From NCBI GenBank assembly GCA_963573305.1, contig OY754338.1, forward strand, positions 15,064,192 through 15,128,191: DNA of 64,000 nt, in the 5' to 3' direction. The notes below the pieces were generated by a model. The model did no database searches. It worked only from the letters and a program-made list of their open reading frames with translations, and was not told the DNA's origin. The DNA is from Pyrrhosoma nymphula (Eukaryota > Arthropoda > Insecta > Odonata > Coenagrionidae). The position numbers were made by a program, and so were the translations under genes. Positions 49,149-60,811 of the stretch are shown here, piece by piece; the first letter of the stretch is position 1, and each line of letters opens with the position of its first letter.

Positions 49149-50206
49149 ATCTTAATGATCAATTCTCAATAGCTATATTATAGATTTTGATTGGAATTTG
49201 ATGGATACGAATTAAAAATACCCGTTGAAGCCTCCTCAAAATCCTCCAACAAGTTTTCGTGATGCGATATTTTCAGAATTACAACCACTCTTTAGTGCTG
49301 TAAAGAAATGTGAATCGGTTCTACCTTTCCTTCAAGAACCCTCGCAATGTATTAGGTACCTATTCAATCCTTCATAATCCTTTCATGCTGCTTGAAAGTA
49401 ATGTTTAAAAGTTCTTTTTCGTTGAATTTCAAAACCGCGTTCTCCCGATATCCCTGACTCCCAATTTCCCACATATTGTGATCATGTCTATTTTTTATTT
49501 ATCCGTGCTGTTTTTCCGCGATCTTACGCTTAATCTGGCACCCAAACGCGTTTATTCAAAATACGTTTTTTTATGGGTCATTTCCTGAAGAATTTAAAAG
49601 CTCTATTTTGAAAGAGGAAGTTAGAATTCCTCAAAGAAATGATACATTTTTTTACGGATATATTATAGTTTCCTTCGAGCATCAAAAAAGCCACATCTCG
49701 TGTATCCATGGCGAAATTTTTCAATCGTTTACTTTATTGAGCGATACAAGATCCAATGTTGCCTTTTTTTATTCGCATTGAGTCGAGTTTGTGATTCATC
49801 ACGGTAAAAAATGCGTCAGCATCATGCATAATACCCGACCTGATATAACTCTACTACTATCGTTCGCTGATTTCCGTAACTATTTGTTGATTTAACTCAA
49901 TTGTTTCGTATCTAAGCATTGTATCTATGGTCCTTGTTTTTCACATGCATCATTTATATCTTTTTGTCCATAAAAAATCGTACGTTGTATCCCAACTATC
50001 AAATTGTATTCCTTATATCTCTTCGATGAGAAAATTTTAATTTTTTTTCTTTTTTGTTGTAACTTTTGCTGTCAAACTTTGCTGAACTGTGTAAATTAAC
50101 CGCGTAAATGCTGTCAAATTTGTGTTTTACTTTTTTACTCAGCCAAGCATTTAATTTTTTACGATATAATATGCTCTAATGGTGATTCCCAGGGTATATA
50201 AAAATT
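49149..50206. other. No gene seen
   Basis: AT-rich, no gene signal. Confidence 0.4.
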
Positions 50207-50231
50207 AATATATATATATATATATATATAT
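50207..50231. repeat. (TA)n microsatellite
   Basis: About 25 bp of alternating TA immediately left of palindrome P5. Confidence 0.9.
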
Positions 50232-50233
50232 TG

Positions 50234-50380
50234 GAAATTGGAAAAGATAAAGAATTCGTTCTTACGGAACGTTTCGAACCAGTTGGTCCTTCGTCAGCTC
50301 TAGAAGACTTCTAGAGCTGACGAAGGACCAACTGGTTCGAAACGTTCCGTAAGAACGAATTCTTTATCTTTTCCAATTTC
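50234..50380. repeat. Perfect 73-bp-arm palindrome with hammerhead-like boxes (P5)
   Basis: Arms 50234-50306 and 50308-50380 are exact reverse complements around one central base. On plus the right arm reads CTGACGA (50317-50323), a stem II candidate ggacc/ggttc with loop aact, GAAAC (50340-50344), gttcc, then GTA. All three core boxes of the hammerhead consensus (CUGANGA, GAAAC, GUH) are present. The bases flanking CTGACGA and GTA do not pair as stem I within one arm. A perfect palindrome of this length suggests recent origin. Confidence 0.85.
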
Positions 50381-50438
50381 TCCTACCTCCTGTAAGTTTG
50401 AATTTATATATTTGTGGCGAATTGGCGAAAACTTCCAA

Positions 50439-50442
<4 letters not shown>

Positions 50443-50504
<62 letters not shown>
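50443..50504. repeat. (TA)n microsatellite
   Basis: About 60 bp of alternating TA between palindromes P5 and P6. Confidence 0.95.
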
Positions 50505-50507
<3 letters not shown>

Positions 50508-50755
50508 TCATACATTCATAGGAAAATGGAAATGGATAGGTACACATAAAAGGACGAACACAGGGTTTGGTGGGGAAGATGAAAATGAGTCAAATCCAGA
50601 CAGAAAAAATTTCACCTTAGCCGGGGTTCGTATCCCGGCTAAGGAGAAATTTTTTCTGTCTGGATTTGACTCATTTTCATCTTCCCCACCAAACCCTGCG
50701 TTCGTCCTTTTATGTGTTCCTATCCATTTCCATTTCCTATGAATGTATGAATTTA
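50503..50755. repeat. Palindrome with about 122-bp arms centred on a B-box-like sequence (P6)
   Basis: Left arm 50503-50625 and right arm 50634-50755 are near-exact reverse complements with a few indels and mismatches. The 8-bp centre with its surrounding ccggg/cccgg forms a T-arm-like hairpin, ggttcgtatcc, one base off the Pol III B box. The outer arm (gagaaattttttctg...) resembles SINE tails. It looks like two SINE 3' halves joined head to head at the T arm. Confidence 0.8.
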
Positions 50756-50791
50756 TTCGCGCCTTTGAGCGTAATTTTTCGTATGATTGAG

Positions 50792-50815
50792 TATATATAT
50801 ATATATATATATATT
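50792..50815. repeat. (TA)n microsatellite
   Basis: Third TA tract, about 35 bp beyond P6. Confidence 0.85.
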
Positions 50816-51668
50816 ATATAATATCTATTCTATAACTATTGTACTGATATAAATTACTGTCCAGACTGAGTTGAATCCAGGAAACTCTTAAGAGCGCATC
50901 ACAAAAAAAAAAGTTTCGGAACCACACGATATGAAAGGGAGGAGTTGTCCTTGGAGGGAAAACCTTTTTTTTACCTGACGTGAAAGGGTATCGCTCTAAG
51001 AAATCCGATATGAATCTTCCCCATCTCCTACACACAGACACACACTTGTGCAGCGTTTTCAATTAAGCAGACACTGGAGTGGGAGGAAGTTGACGGGAAA
51101 TCGATAATAGATGGGGTTGGTGTGCAAGCGCCCCACTTCTTTCACCTGTCAACGCGATCGTCGGCGAATGTGAAGTGCTATCCTTTTTGGGGGGGGGGGG
51201 GGAATGATAAGGGGAGGAGGGAATGTGGCGAATGAAAGGAATGAGAAGAAACTCTGTTTACAGGAACGGGAGAAAATCATTTAGTCCCCATGTATTAAGC
51301 ATTAATCCGACTAGAGGCAGAGAATTAGACCTCACATCCGTTTATGTTTGTACTACGATCAGGTTTGCATCACTGGTAAATAAACACTTCGATTATTTTA
51401 AGTAATAGTGTTTGCGTATTATTTCCCTACGATTATTGGCGCACAACCTGATGATATGCTATAAGTATGCCGTGCTGGGATATTGAGTGATTCAAAATTA
51501 AAGGCGGGAAAGCAAGGATCTGCTATATTGGGCTATTTGAGAGCACGGTCTTCCTGCCCCTAGATTGGCTAGATCCATCTGGCAACCCTGCTCAAGATAT
51601 AAGAGTTGACATTTTCACTGTCGGATGACTAAAAGTGTTACTGCTTTAGTTCTGGTATGTAATTTACC
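50816..51668. other. No gene seen; poly-G tract
   Basis: A run of 14 G lies at 51189-51202 in a G-rich stretch. No gene signal. Confidence 0.4.
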
Positions 51669-52314
51669 TTAACCCGCCATTGCTCGCGCTATGAGATCTT
51701 CTCTCACACCAAATTTAAACTTGTGCTCACTTTGTAACCATGAGTTAGAACACTTTCCCTTTCATTCTAGCTGACTTTTTATCTCTTCCTATTGACTTAC
51801 CGTCTCTTAAAGTATAAATGAAGCGTCCTCAGCTGTGTAATGATATGTCTGATACCGTCGGCTACAAGATGTGAGACTTTTTCTCATCGCGCGACCACTG
51901 ACGTTATAGTTTTTGTATAATCACTCAGTTGCGTTACACTTTCGCAAAATGCTGGCAAAGTTGATTCATTTCGTGGAGAGCAGATACGTTAATGCAAATT
52001 GATGAGTCATGAGAAAGTATGTCCTCATAAATAATTATTTCTTCATGAGAATGGTAATTTTCTTCATTGATACCCAACGATATCATCGCCAGTAAAATTA
52101 GTAATGATTACGTAATTATATCAGTAATTGTGAATGTGTGGGAATCATTGTTTCAAATGAACATTTAGAGAAATAAATTAAATCTAAATATAGTGTAATA
52201 TGTTGCCGATAAACGCTCTATGATACATAATCAACGGTACATCTGAGTGTGATAAAAAGTCTCACACGCGACCGCTCGCGTGATAAAGTAGCTTAGCGAC
52301 CACTCACGGGTTAA
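51669..52314 (-). mobile_element. piggyBac-type MITE, family E, copy 2
   Basis: The 646-bp inverted copy of 14156-14785 starts TTAACCCGCCATTGCTCGC and ends GCGACCACTCACGGGTTAA. TTAA is at both edges and the interior is colinear with copy 1. Confidence 0.85.
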
Positions 52315-52463
52315 ACCCTTCGTTTTTTTAATAACATTGAGTTTTCGCCTCTATATTCCACTCTGTTTCGCAATTATTTCAACCATATCCATTTTTATAA
52401 TCATTGCATTAAACAAGTGATGTGGTACTCGCAGTGAAGCGCACGGGTGCGAAGATATACACA

Positions 52464-52560
52464 CAAAAGAGTGTGAAATTCGCCTCGAAAAAATCATTTG
52501 ACTTGACCGGGATTCGAACCTGGATCTCCCAATTGGCGGTCATCTTGTTCGTATAGACCC
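52464..52560 (-). mobile_element. tRNA-SINE fragment, inverted partner
   Basis: The minus strand reads 'gccaattgggagatcc', aGGTTCGAATCC (perfect B box), cggtcaagtca, then aaatgattttttcgaggcg and aatttcac. It matches the 3' two-thirds of 52641-52745. The A-box half is missing. Confidence 0.7.
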
Positions 52561-52640
52561 CCTTGCTGAAATTCGCCTTGAATTAAAATTAGAATAAGAT
52601 TGAATTTAGAACTTAAGAATTAAGATTGAGCTAACAATAT

Positions 52641-52745
52641 GGCTTGGTGGTGTAACTGGCTAACTTACTTGACCGACAATTGGGAGATCCGGGTTCAAAT
52701 CCCGGACAAGTCAAAGATTTTATCATGGAGAATTTCACCGTCTTT
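52641..52745 (+). mobile_element. tRNA-derived SINE
   Basis: A box TGGTGTAACTG (52648-52658) and B box GTTCAAATC (52693-52701) are both perfect. The T stem is a perfect 5 bp (ccggg/cccgg), and the acceptor stem (ggcttgg with caagtc) pairs at 6 of 7 positions. The anticodon arm pairs only through wobbles and lacks a proper U33, so it is tRNA-like rather than a functional tRNA. The tail aaagattttatca ... aatttcac matches the inverted partner. Confidence 0.7.
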
Positions 52746-53620
52746 GTTGTACATATATCCATTTTATTTACAAGCGCTGCTTGTGTTTACAATGGCAGCT
52801 TATGCCTGAGGGCTTCGTTGCCTTCGTTAAATGATCAGTGCCTGATTATCAGAAACACTGTAGGATTGTAGATGGGGCGTTAAGTTTTCATCCCAAGACC
52901 ATCAGTGTATCGTTTATGGCACGTATTGTACATTGTACACGTATTTCGCACGTCACGTTACGTTATTTAAGTCCTGCGTTATTTTTTTAATTTTTCTTGT
53001 TCCAATTTCAACGGGCTCCTCTTCTTAATGTTTCCAATATCCTCGCTGTCGCTAGAAAGGGTTCAGGGTTTCATTTTCGACCCATGCACATCCACATTAC
53101 AAAATGTCTACTCCCTTATACATAAAAAATTGTTTTTTTTTTCATGATTCATTCATGTTTTTTGTTTTAACTGTTTAAAATGTTTTTTTTCAAACCTAAT
53201 ACGTATTGTAACCTTAAGGATTTTTTACCTTTCGATTATCTTGTGTCTATCATGTCTAAACCTATCTTTGAATTAAATTGTATCACAAGTACAGTTATTG
53301 TTTTTTTTACTGAGAATATTGTTTTTGTTTTTATCTTTTTATCTGTCATTAAGCTCCGTTTATTTTCTGATTTAAACAAAATCATTTGTTAATTACCTCG
53401 CTGTTATTTAATTGTGTCTTATTGTTGCTGTAGGGGACCTGCCCCAGTGAATAATAATTGGGATTCATTCTAATCTATTCTCCTTTCAATTTTCGATGCG
53501 CTTGCTTAGAGTCAGTTGAAAGTTAAATAGAATGAACAAATTGCGATGACGCAACAATCGGTAGTCCACGCTCTCTTTGAAGCAACTTTCATCAGTCGAC
53601 TCATGTCCGTTCTCCCGACG
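52746..53620. other. No gene seen
   Basis: AT-rich. A short (CT)n tract follows at about 53619-53637. Confidence 0.4.
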
Positions 53621-53840
53621 ATCTCTCTCTCTCTCTGTCTGAGACAACATTTTTCTTAATAAGCTCTCTTAAGTCCATGTTGGCCATTAAAACGGGTGAC
53701 GGGGCGAAGAATAGTGTAATGCGTGTGACGCTTAGAACGGAGTGCAGTTGGAGAGAGATCTGCCTTGAAGAATTAGAAAAGACTGTGTCGAAGATGATTT
53801 CTATGTCTCTCACTTGAAGTGGAACTTGACTTGCAGAGTA

Positions 53841-54390
53841 TTAAGGACGTTCGAAGGTTTCACTCAACTTAAGACAATTCGACGAAACTTACTGGAAGCA
53901 TTACTTATGTTGTCTTCTTAAATCTACCTGATTTTTTTCAGAATTATTTACTGCAGATTACTTAAGATATTTCATCGAGAAGTGGACAAAAAATTACATG
54001 CGTTCTTATGAGAACACACAAGGTACGAGTATCTTCATTCATCAAAAAGAACCTTTTTCTCTTGTAAAGAATAAGAAAAACAAAAATAATAAAAATGAAG
54101 TATATGAAATGATTTGCATACATTATTCTATTGATGATTTAAATTAATTTTTTTTTTCTTATTCTTAACTAGAAAACGTTCTTTTCGATGAATTAAGCTA
54201 GTCGCACCTCGCGTTCCCACAAGAACCCATATGTCATTTCATGCCCACTTCCACATCAAATATCCTGAGAAATCTACGGTAAATAATTTGAAAAAAATCA
54301 GGTAGCTTTCGGGAAAACATAATTAATGCTTCCAGAGCAAGTTTCGTCGAATTCACTTAAGTTAAGAGTGAAACCACCGAACGTCCTTAA
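53841..54390. mobile_element. Long-hairpin TTAA MITE, family C, copy 3
   Basis: 550 bp, starting TTAAGGACGTTCGAAGGTT and ending accgaacgtccTTAA, with TTAA intact at both edges. The two arms of about 250 bp are near-complementary, so a transcript would fold into one long hairpin. It serves as the uninterrupted reference for the nested insertion in copy 2. Confidence 0.9.
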
Positions 54391-54538
54391 CTTTTAGCCT
54401 TTACCCATCTACAGGTGCAAAATGGAGATTTACTAATCATTTAGTCGAATCATAAATCTGAGATAATTGTACTCAGTATATAACACCATTACTCGGAAAT
54501 GCGTCGAGAGAAAAAAAATCGCCTGATTTGACACCGAG

Positions 54539-54718
54539 GGCCTTATTCAGAAAGGACTCGACAAGGTCGAACCTCGGAAAATCCGCGAATGTGACGTCAC
54601 TTCTCCCCGACAAATCTCAGCTTTTGATTGGCCCTATTTGAAATGTTAGGAGGCTGTGACGTCAAAATTTCGTCACTTTCGAGGCTCGGACATTACGAGA
54701 ACATACTGAATAGTCCCC
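54539..54718. mobile_element. Small MITE, family H
   Basis: The left end gggccttattcagaaagg and the right end (inverted: ggggactattcagtatg) form imperfect TIRs about 180 bp apart. The interior has tgacgtca and 'cgaggctcgga'. A related right-hand part occurs at about 62408-62485. Confidence 0.55.
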
Positions 54719-57700
54719 CCGAATCCCGATATTCCCGGTCAAAGACCTTCTTATCCAGTCTCCCAATGCCTTCTCGGAATATTGGAAATCGCATTCGTTA
54801 GCAACAGAAAATATTTTTGGATTCGTTCCCGAGAATTTGCATGGTAACCTCCTCCGTGGATCTGAAGTTCCGTTTCCATGATACAGAAATAAATTTATGT
54901 TGGAACTATTTACACCTCACTATGATGATGATATAAATTTGCGCTAAATTTCCACCACTCACGGTGGTATGGTTTTTGAATTTCTACAAAACTAGGAGAA
55001 GATGCCCGTTGAATATAAACGGGAAGAATATTATATTTTACATTTATTGTAATAAACTATTCATATCTTATTTAATGCAAAGAATCATTGAGTTAAATGG
55101 ATATACATACACGGAATCTCGATTTCATCCATGTTGATGCAGATGATTCATTCTGGTTGCGAAAGTTATTTTATGTGATTAATTTGTTTTGTTTACAGTG
55201 TTGCAAAAATCATCACTAACTATAACTTCTAATGATATTTTTTCATTTACGTTTATAAGAAAATATAACAATTTTTGTTGCGTTTTTTTAAAATGCAATC
55301 TCATTAACAGATCATTTAATAGTTATTCAGAAGAACATTTCTCATTTTCTCCGATGAATGGCGTCTAATTAATAGCTGATCTTTATGCCAGCCATTTACT
55401 GCATCCAATAAAATAATCACCGATGTGTATATTCATGTTGATGGCCAGTAACTTTCACACACAAGAAATACACGTGAAGTTTACTCTTCATTTGGCTGCA
55501 GACTTTTTTTTATTTGCGAAATTAAATTAGAAATAGTGGTTTTCTGTTGCTGGGAAAGGTACCAATACAAATAAAATACAATAAAGATTATTATTCCTAA
55601 TATCGAATTTTGTATTCCGGTCGAAATTCCGAAATATTTGATAAAACGTAACGATTTTTCGCAATATTTTAGGATTTATTGAGTCATCGTCCGCATAACG
55701 ACCATACTCATTGTTTAACGCAGTACCCCACTATTTTGTTTGGATTACTCCCCGGTAGTGTTGCCGCACTTGTTTGACAATGGATGCTACGGAACGGCGT
55801 ATTTAAACATTACTCTTGCATGATGGAAAAATATATTTTATACTTTGAAATACCAATGAAAATGCATAAGTATTTTTTGAGAGGGTCCTTTAGGGGAAAT
55901 TCCGGAGACAAAATATTCCAGGGAAATAATTCATGATTCCGCCAATGGAGCAATGTGATTTGGGGACTGAAAAAAGTGAATTTAAAATCTTCTGATTCCT
56001 CAAATCGGACCATAATGATCGAGTAAGAACCACATTAATTCAAAGATTCACGAAGAAATATTAACTCTTTAACATAAACAAAAATTGTGGCATGTCGTGA
56101 AAGATACTACTATTATAGTGGACGTTCTAACTTAATTCGTTGCTCATGAGATGTCCGTTTGCATTTGTGGTGATGTGGATAGACTAGAAAATTGTTGGTG
56201 ACCTCCCTGTTCATTGTCTTACAGCACTTATTGTTAGACCTGTTAGTGCATATTACCTTATAGAATGTTTACCCCTGAAGACATATAGCCTTCCTGTGCA
56301 ACCTGTTTCCTATGGCCAGGACTACATTCTTATGGTTCTTGGGTTCTGGAAAGGACATACTCCGGTAGCAATTCCGGCTCCTACGATTGAGATGCATTTG
56401 TAGATTAGATGGGCACATTTTGTCATCCTTTTCGCACCATCTGCGACTTGGTGTTGCAGATGCAGCTTCTATTCCTTTGTTGTTAAGGTGCTTCGCTGCT
56501 CGAGGGACTCCACAGTACGGACTACCTTCGTTTAAAGACAGTTATTTCTCTTATGTGAATATTATCACAGAGCACCTATATGGATAGAGGCCCAATCGGG
56601 TGCTCCGTATAATATTGTTATGCAATGGTTGCTGCGCGCATTCGCCATGTTCTTAGCAAGTACCATCGACGCAAATAGCTTTTCTAATTCTCTTTACCGA
56701 CGCGTCGGTAAAGAGAAATAAAATAATTAAAAAAAAATTAATGGACCTTAATCTCCTGAAAGAATAAAAAAATTAAATAAATAAACAGAGGCCATGAAGA
56801 GAAGAGCCATCTTAACATTGGGAATTCTCGCAAAATAAAAATTGTGGAAATGTCCAGTTAAAACCTAACGCACGGAATTGATTTACGGCTAAGAAGAGTC
56901 CGATTAAAATGTGAATTCTCTGTTAAAATTGCTGACCCGGAAATTTTTAAAGGATGAATCATGAACTTGGCCCTCTTTAGACTCATAGAGTACCTATCAG
57001 AAATGGAAATGGTGTTCACCTTTAGTAACATTTCCGAGTCTATTTTTCTCAGAAAAAAAGAAAATTTCTCCCATCGCTTACCGCTGCTGACTAACTCACT
57101 TGATGGCTGTGATATAACGAACTAAGAACATGGCCCATTGTAAAAAAGTAATTACAGTAATTGTAGCCTTGTCCATTTTGTATGAACATACTATGTGGTA
57201 CTATGCTCTTAATAATTGTGAAAATAAATAAAAATAAACCTTAGCAGTCATGCGAGACAGGTACATAATTAATAATTCTTAAATTTTGTTCACTGAAAGT
57301 TTATCTTCATTTGGTTACTTCGAGCTATCGTTGTAAATGAGACGCAATCTAATCCTTTGAATAATTTGAGCTAACTCGCAAGTTTGCTTGTGCCGGTCTA
57401 AAATAAAACGTGATTCTAAAAGAACTCTACGGAGAACCTTGTGTTAATAATACCCAAATTTATGTTGGGATTGAATAATTAGCCAATAGGTAATGGGATA
57501 CATGTTTCTCATTCTCTGCAATTTACCGGTGTTGTTGGCGAACTGCTCAACGTTTATAGAGTTTTTTTCTCCTAGAAACCCGTAAATAGGGCACCACAAA
57601 TTTGATGAAAAATTTTGTAATGATTTTTTTCGGATGTATTTTGTTTGAAAAAGTCGTCTCCACTTTCTCGCACATCCTAGGAGAAGTGGGAATATAAATC

Positions 57701-58655
57701 CCGACCAATTGTGAGAATATGGATATAAATTTCGAAAGGAAATTTCACTGCCTTCCAAGTTTATATTGACGTTTGGACCACGGCTGTGTTTGATACTCAA
57801 TTAAATAATTTATCTTCATTTTTCATTACATTTTATTCTGGCCCATGATCTCGATGAATCGAAACATTTATTTGTAAATGTAATTTATTCATTTTTGCTT
57901 TTAGGTCAATTAAAATATTATAATTTTACGGGAAAAATCTCACGTTTGACGTAGTTTCAAATAACACGATAATCTATAAGTATCATCAACAATAATAACG
58001 TAGGTAGTAAATCGAACAACTTTCCGGGTTTTTTATGGGGTGTTGTTGCAAAATAAAATCGCGGTAGTTACACAGTTGTTCGACCATTTCGTTTATTCTC
58101 ACTAAAACATAAATTCATCTCGGTTGTGAATCTTTTTAACCTTCGTGACCTCTCTTAAGTTTCTTCTTCACGGAGAGATAAATCTGCGCATATTAATGGA
58201 GTTTTTAAGAAACCTGTTCGCAGACTGAAGACGTTTCACATCAACCCTTTTTAACGACCAGGGGCAGGAGGGTCGGTAGCCATATTTCCCGACTGTTTAC
58301 GCAATTCGACTTCGTTTTGTTTCCTTCCCCCACCCCTCCCTCCACTATATAAACCCCCCTCTCTGTTGTTGACGGTAAAAGCAAAAAAAAAAAGAAATAA
58401 ATCATTGCTGAGATTGCAACCGCAATAAGCTACGTCATAGCTGCAACGCGACGTATAAAAAAAAGAGAAACAAATGAACGATGATGAAGCACCTCTTGTG
58501 TTTTTCTTTTATATCGACAGGTGGAGGCCGTATTGTGCGTTCCTCAACAGATTGATCCTTCTCGGTTCTTATGCCCAGTTAATTAGCGCCAAGTGCGTCA
58601 ACTCGCGCCAGTGTGATAGTGCCTCTTGCAATATCTAAGCTAGATAAATGGTTTC
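54719..58655. other. No gene seen, except a weak promoter-like patch
   Basis: Nearly 4 kb without a recognisable gene. Frames of 66-118 codons (for example 57444-57800) show no domain. See the separate entry at 58346 for the only promoter-like signal. Confidence 0.35.
58346..58353 (+). promoter_or_regulatory. TATA-box-like sequence (tentative)
   Basis: TATATAAA lies between GC-rich pyrimidine runs (ccctccctccac and cccccctctctg), unlike the AT-rich surroundings where such motifs are common by chance. A polypyrimidine-AG acceptor-like site (tatatcgacag) follows near 58520. No coding exon could be tied to it. Confidence 0.2.
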
Positions 58656-58985
58656 CTAGCTCCTTTTCCGTTCGCGCAATTGCGTTTTTATCCCATCCAG
58701 GGGTGATGCAGCTACTTCACTTCCCCGTAAAAAAAAATTAAAAATTATGCTTGCCAATACCATAGCCAAGCATAAACGCATACGACCCTTCCTTAACTCC
58801 GGGGTTGCCACTGCTGGAGACATGAAATGAGTTTCTTGCTCTGCTAAATTCTTTTCTGACGCATTTACTTCGCTTCGTGTCGTATATTCTTGGGATTGTG
58901 CGTTTGCGATTGGAATTGCTATTCGTGCACAAGACGCTTCTTTTTTCGCCGCTGATGTTTTCCAGGTTTCAAAACCACACTCCAT
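58656..58985 (-). CDS. Unrecognised 109-codon open frame (doubtful)
   Basis: The frame has one hydrophobic stretch (about residues 70-86, LCLAMVLASIIFNFFL) followed by a basic C-terminus (RERKRS) and no known motif. It overlaps another frame on the same strand and abuts family B copy 5. It may well be a chance frame. Confidence 0.12.
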   Translation of the reverse strand: MECGFETWKTSAAKKEASCARIAIPIANAQSQEYTTRSEVNASEKNLAEQETHFMSPAVATPELRKGRMRLCLAMVLASIIFNFFLRGSEVAASPLDGIKTQLRERKRS

Positions 58986-58994
58986 AGGTATATA

Positions 58995-59450
58995 TTAAGG
59001 TAGTATGGGCGATATTTGTCTCTTGTCGTAATGGGAATCAAATATTCAAATTTTACCTTGAACATTTAAGCAGTTGTAAGAGGGATGAAGTAAATACTTA
59101 CAGAAATATTTATCACGCTTATATTACTTGTTTACTGTGACTAAACTCTGAATAAATATACGTAATTCGAGGCTTTTGACACGACTTATTTCTTTCACGC
59201 CGTACGGTGGTAACACCTTAGCAACCGGAGATTTTTTAGATTAAAAAAGGCACTACAGTGAATATTAAATTTATTTAAAAACATAATTTATAAAAACACA
59301 TGAACTAGACACATTTTTGGCGCAAACTTTGCGATATTTATCCCATTTGGAAATACACTTCTATTCTTCATCAAATAAGTGGTTGATATTTTCGTATCCT
59401 CGCAAAGATGAGATATTTATTTCTTTATAAGGGTTAATGAATTTTTTTCG
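58995..59450 (+). mobile_element. TTAA-bounded MITE, family B, copy 5 (strongly diverged)
   Basis: It starts TTAAGGTAGTATGGGCG and keeps the order of family landmarks (attcaaattttac, gccgtacggtgg, cactacagtga, ttggtt-type segments) with heavy substitution. The right end is not clear. It is probably the oldest copy or a separate subfamily. Confidence 0.6.
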
Positions 59451-59735
59451 AGAGTAGTGACTACTCTAAGTCTGAAGTCTAAAAGACTGCCTAATAAGTT
59501 TAGTCAACCATTTACTTATCCTGGTCGCCCTTAACTACTTGTATTCTTCCTGGGGTCAACCTTATCTACCGACTAAGACGTTGATAGTTCATTATGTTTC
59601 GTAAATGAAAAACATTAATCTAATATTCATATCCATTGAAGACGTATCCATTCTGTGTTTCTTGGACAATAATAAGCGTTAATCCATCGATGAGTTAGTA
59701 AAAAAAAAAACTTTATCAAGTTAAAAAAAAAAACA

Positions 59736-59790
59736 TTTTTATCAATTTTTACGTTCCAGGTTTCGACTTTCTCAGCCATTATCAATGCAT
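59736..59790 (-). ncRNA. Hammerhead-like motif (degenerate)
   Basis: The minus strand reads ttgataa, a ggct/agtc stem with loop gagaa, GAAAC, ctggaac, then gta. The box order is that of Penelope-type hammerheads, but the first box has two substitutions from CTGATGA. It is a single copy, not palindromic. Confidence 0.35.
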
Positions 59791-59799
59791 TATTAATCA

Positions 59800-60235
59800 T
59801 ATAATAATAATTTATGAATTATAATTATTGGAACCATTTTCTGTTAGGACGCAGTAGGTACTTAATAGGTACAAAATAGTCAATTTCATCGTTCATAGCC
59901 GTCGTCAATGCGTTGGTAGATTAGTTTGCTACGGTTCTCCACTCAACTCCCTCACTCCTATTTGCATACATTTCTATTCCTATTCAAGTCTTCATCGAAC
60001 GTCTGTCATGCATTAATAGTGCAGGATCTTCTCCAACACTCAACATTGTTATTTAAGCGAGACAAGGGGTAAATAGCGCATTATATCTTTTATTGAGAAT
60101 GAATTACGTGAAAGGGACAAGTTTAGACCTCTATGAACGTCAGCGAGTACTAATTAATACCTTATGCACGTGTGAGAGCCACAAGATCACATTTCACTCC
60201 TCTTTCCTTCGTATCATGTCTGTTAAAAAAAATAG
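59800..60235. other. No gene seen
   Basis: No recognised feature. Confidence 0.4.
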
Positions 60236-60700
60236 GGAAGTTTTGAGTGATTTAATCACTTCAAGTAGAATTTGATGAATTTGACCGAATTGTTAAGAAA
60301 AAACTCCCATCTTTCTAATGATGTCAAAATATTAACCCCTTGCCGAACTACTTTTCGAGCAATTTGCCTCATTAATATAAGCTGCTTTTAAACACGGGAC
60401 AGATTACGGCTGTGCGCTCCAGAGGGAGGAAAAAATAAGGAATTTCTAACATCTAGATTTCGTCAAAAAAGTAACGGTGTGTTGTTAGTATGTTTCTCAA
60501 CTATTTATTTAAAAACATATCTATTAATCACCGCAGTATTTTATACAGAATCATAAAAAAACTTCAATTTTGAAGGCATTTTCACCGTACAACGTGAAAA
60601 AATGAGTCAAGTTAGACTTTTGTAGGTATATTAATTTAATTACTGAGAATTTGGATCATATACAACTATATTATAACGCTTTTTAGTTGAAATTAAAATA
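60236..60700 (-). mobile_element. TTAA-bounded MITE, family B, copy 6 (diverged, truncated)
   Basis: Inverted. It begins near 'gttttgagtgatttaatcac' and keeps tagaatttgatgaatttgac and ggctgtgcgctccagaggg (19 bp). Neither TTAA edge is clear. The 60-codon frame ending here is not a gene. Confidence 0.7.
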
Positions 60701-60811
60701 AACTACAAGATTCTCATAATACAATAAAAAAGTAGGTACACATACCATACAAGAATCACACCATAGTTTTTAACAAATATTCAACATCAATTTTCTGTAA
60801 CACCCAAATAT

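Noticed and set aside
52641..52713. Functional tRNA gene
   Set aside because: A box, B box, T stem and acceptor stem fit, but the anticodon arm pairs poorly and the usual U33 is absent. A related inverted copy with a shared tail shows it is a SINE.
57444..57800. 118-codon minus-strand frame
   Set aside because: No recognisable family, no promoter or splice context, composition like its surroundings.
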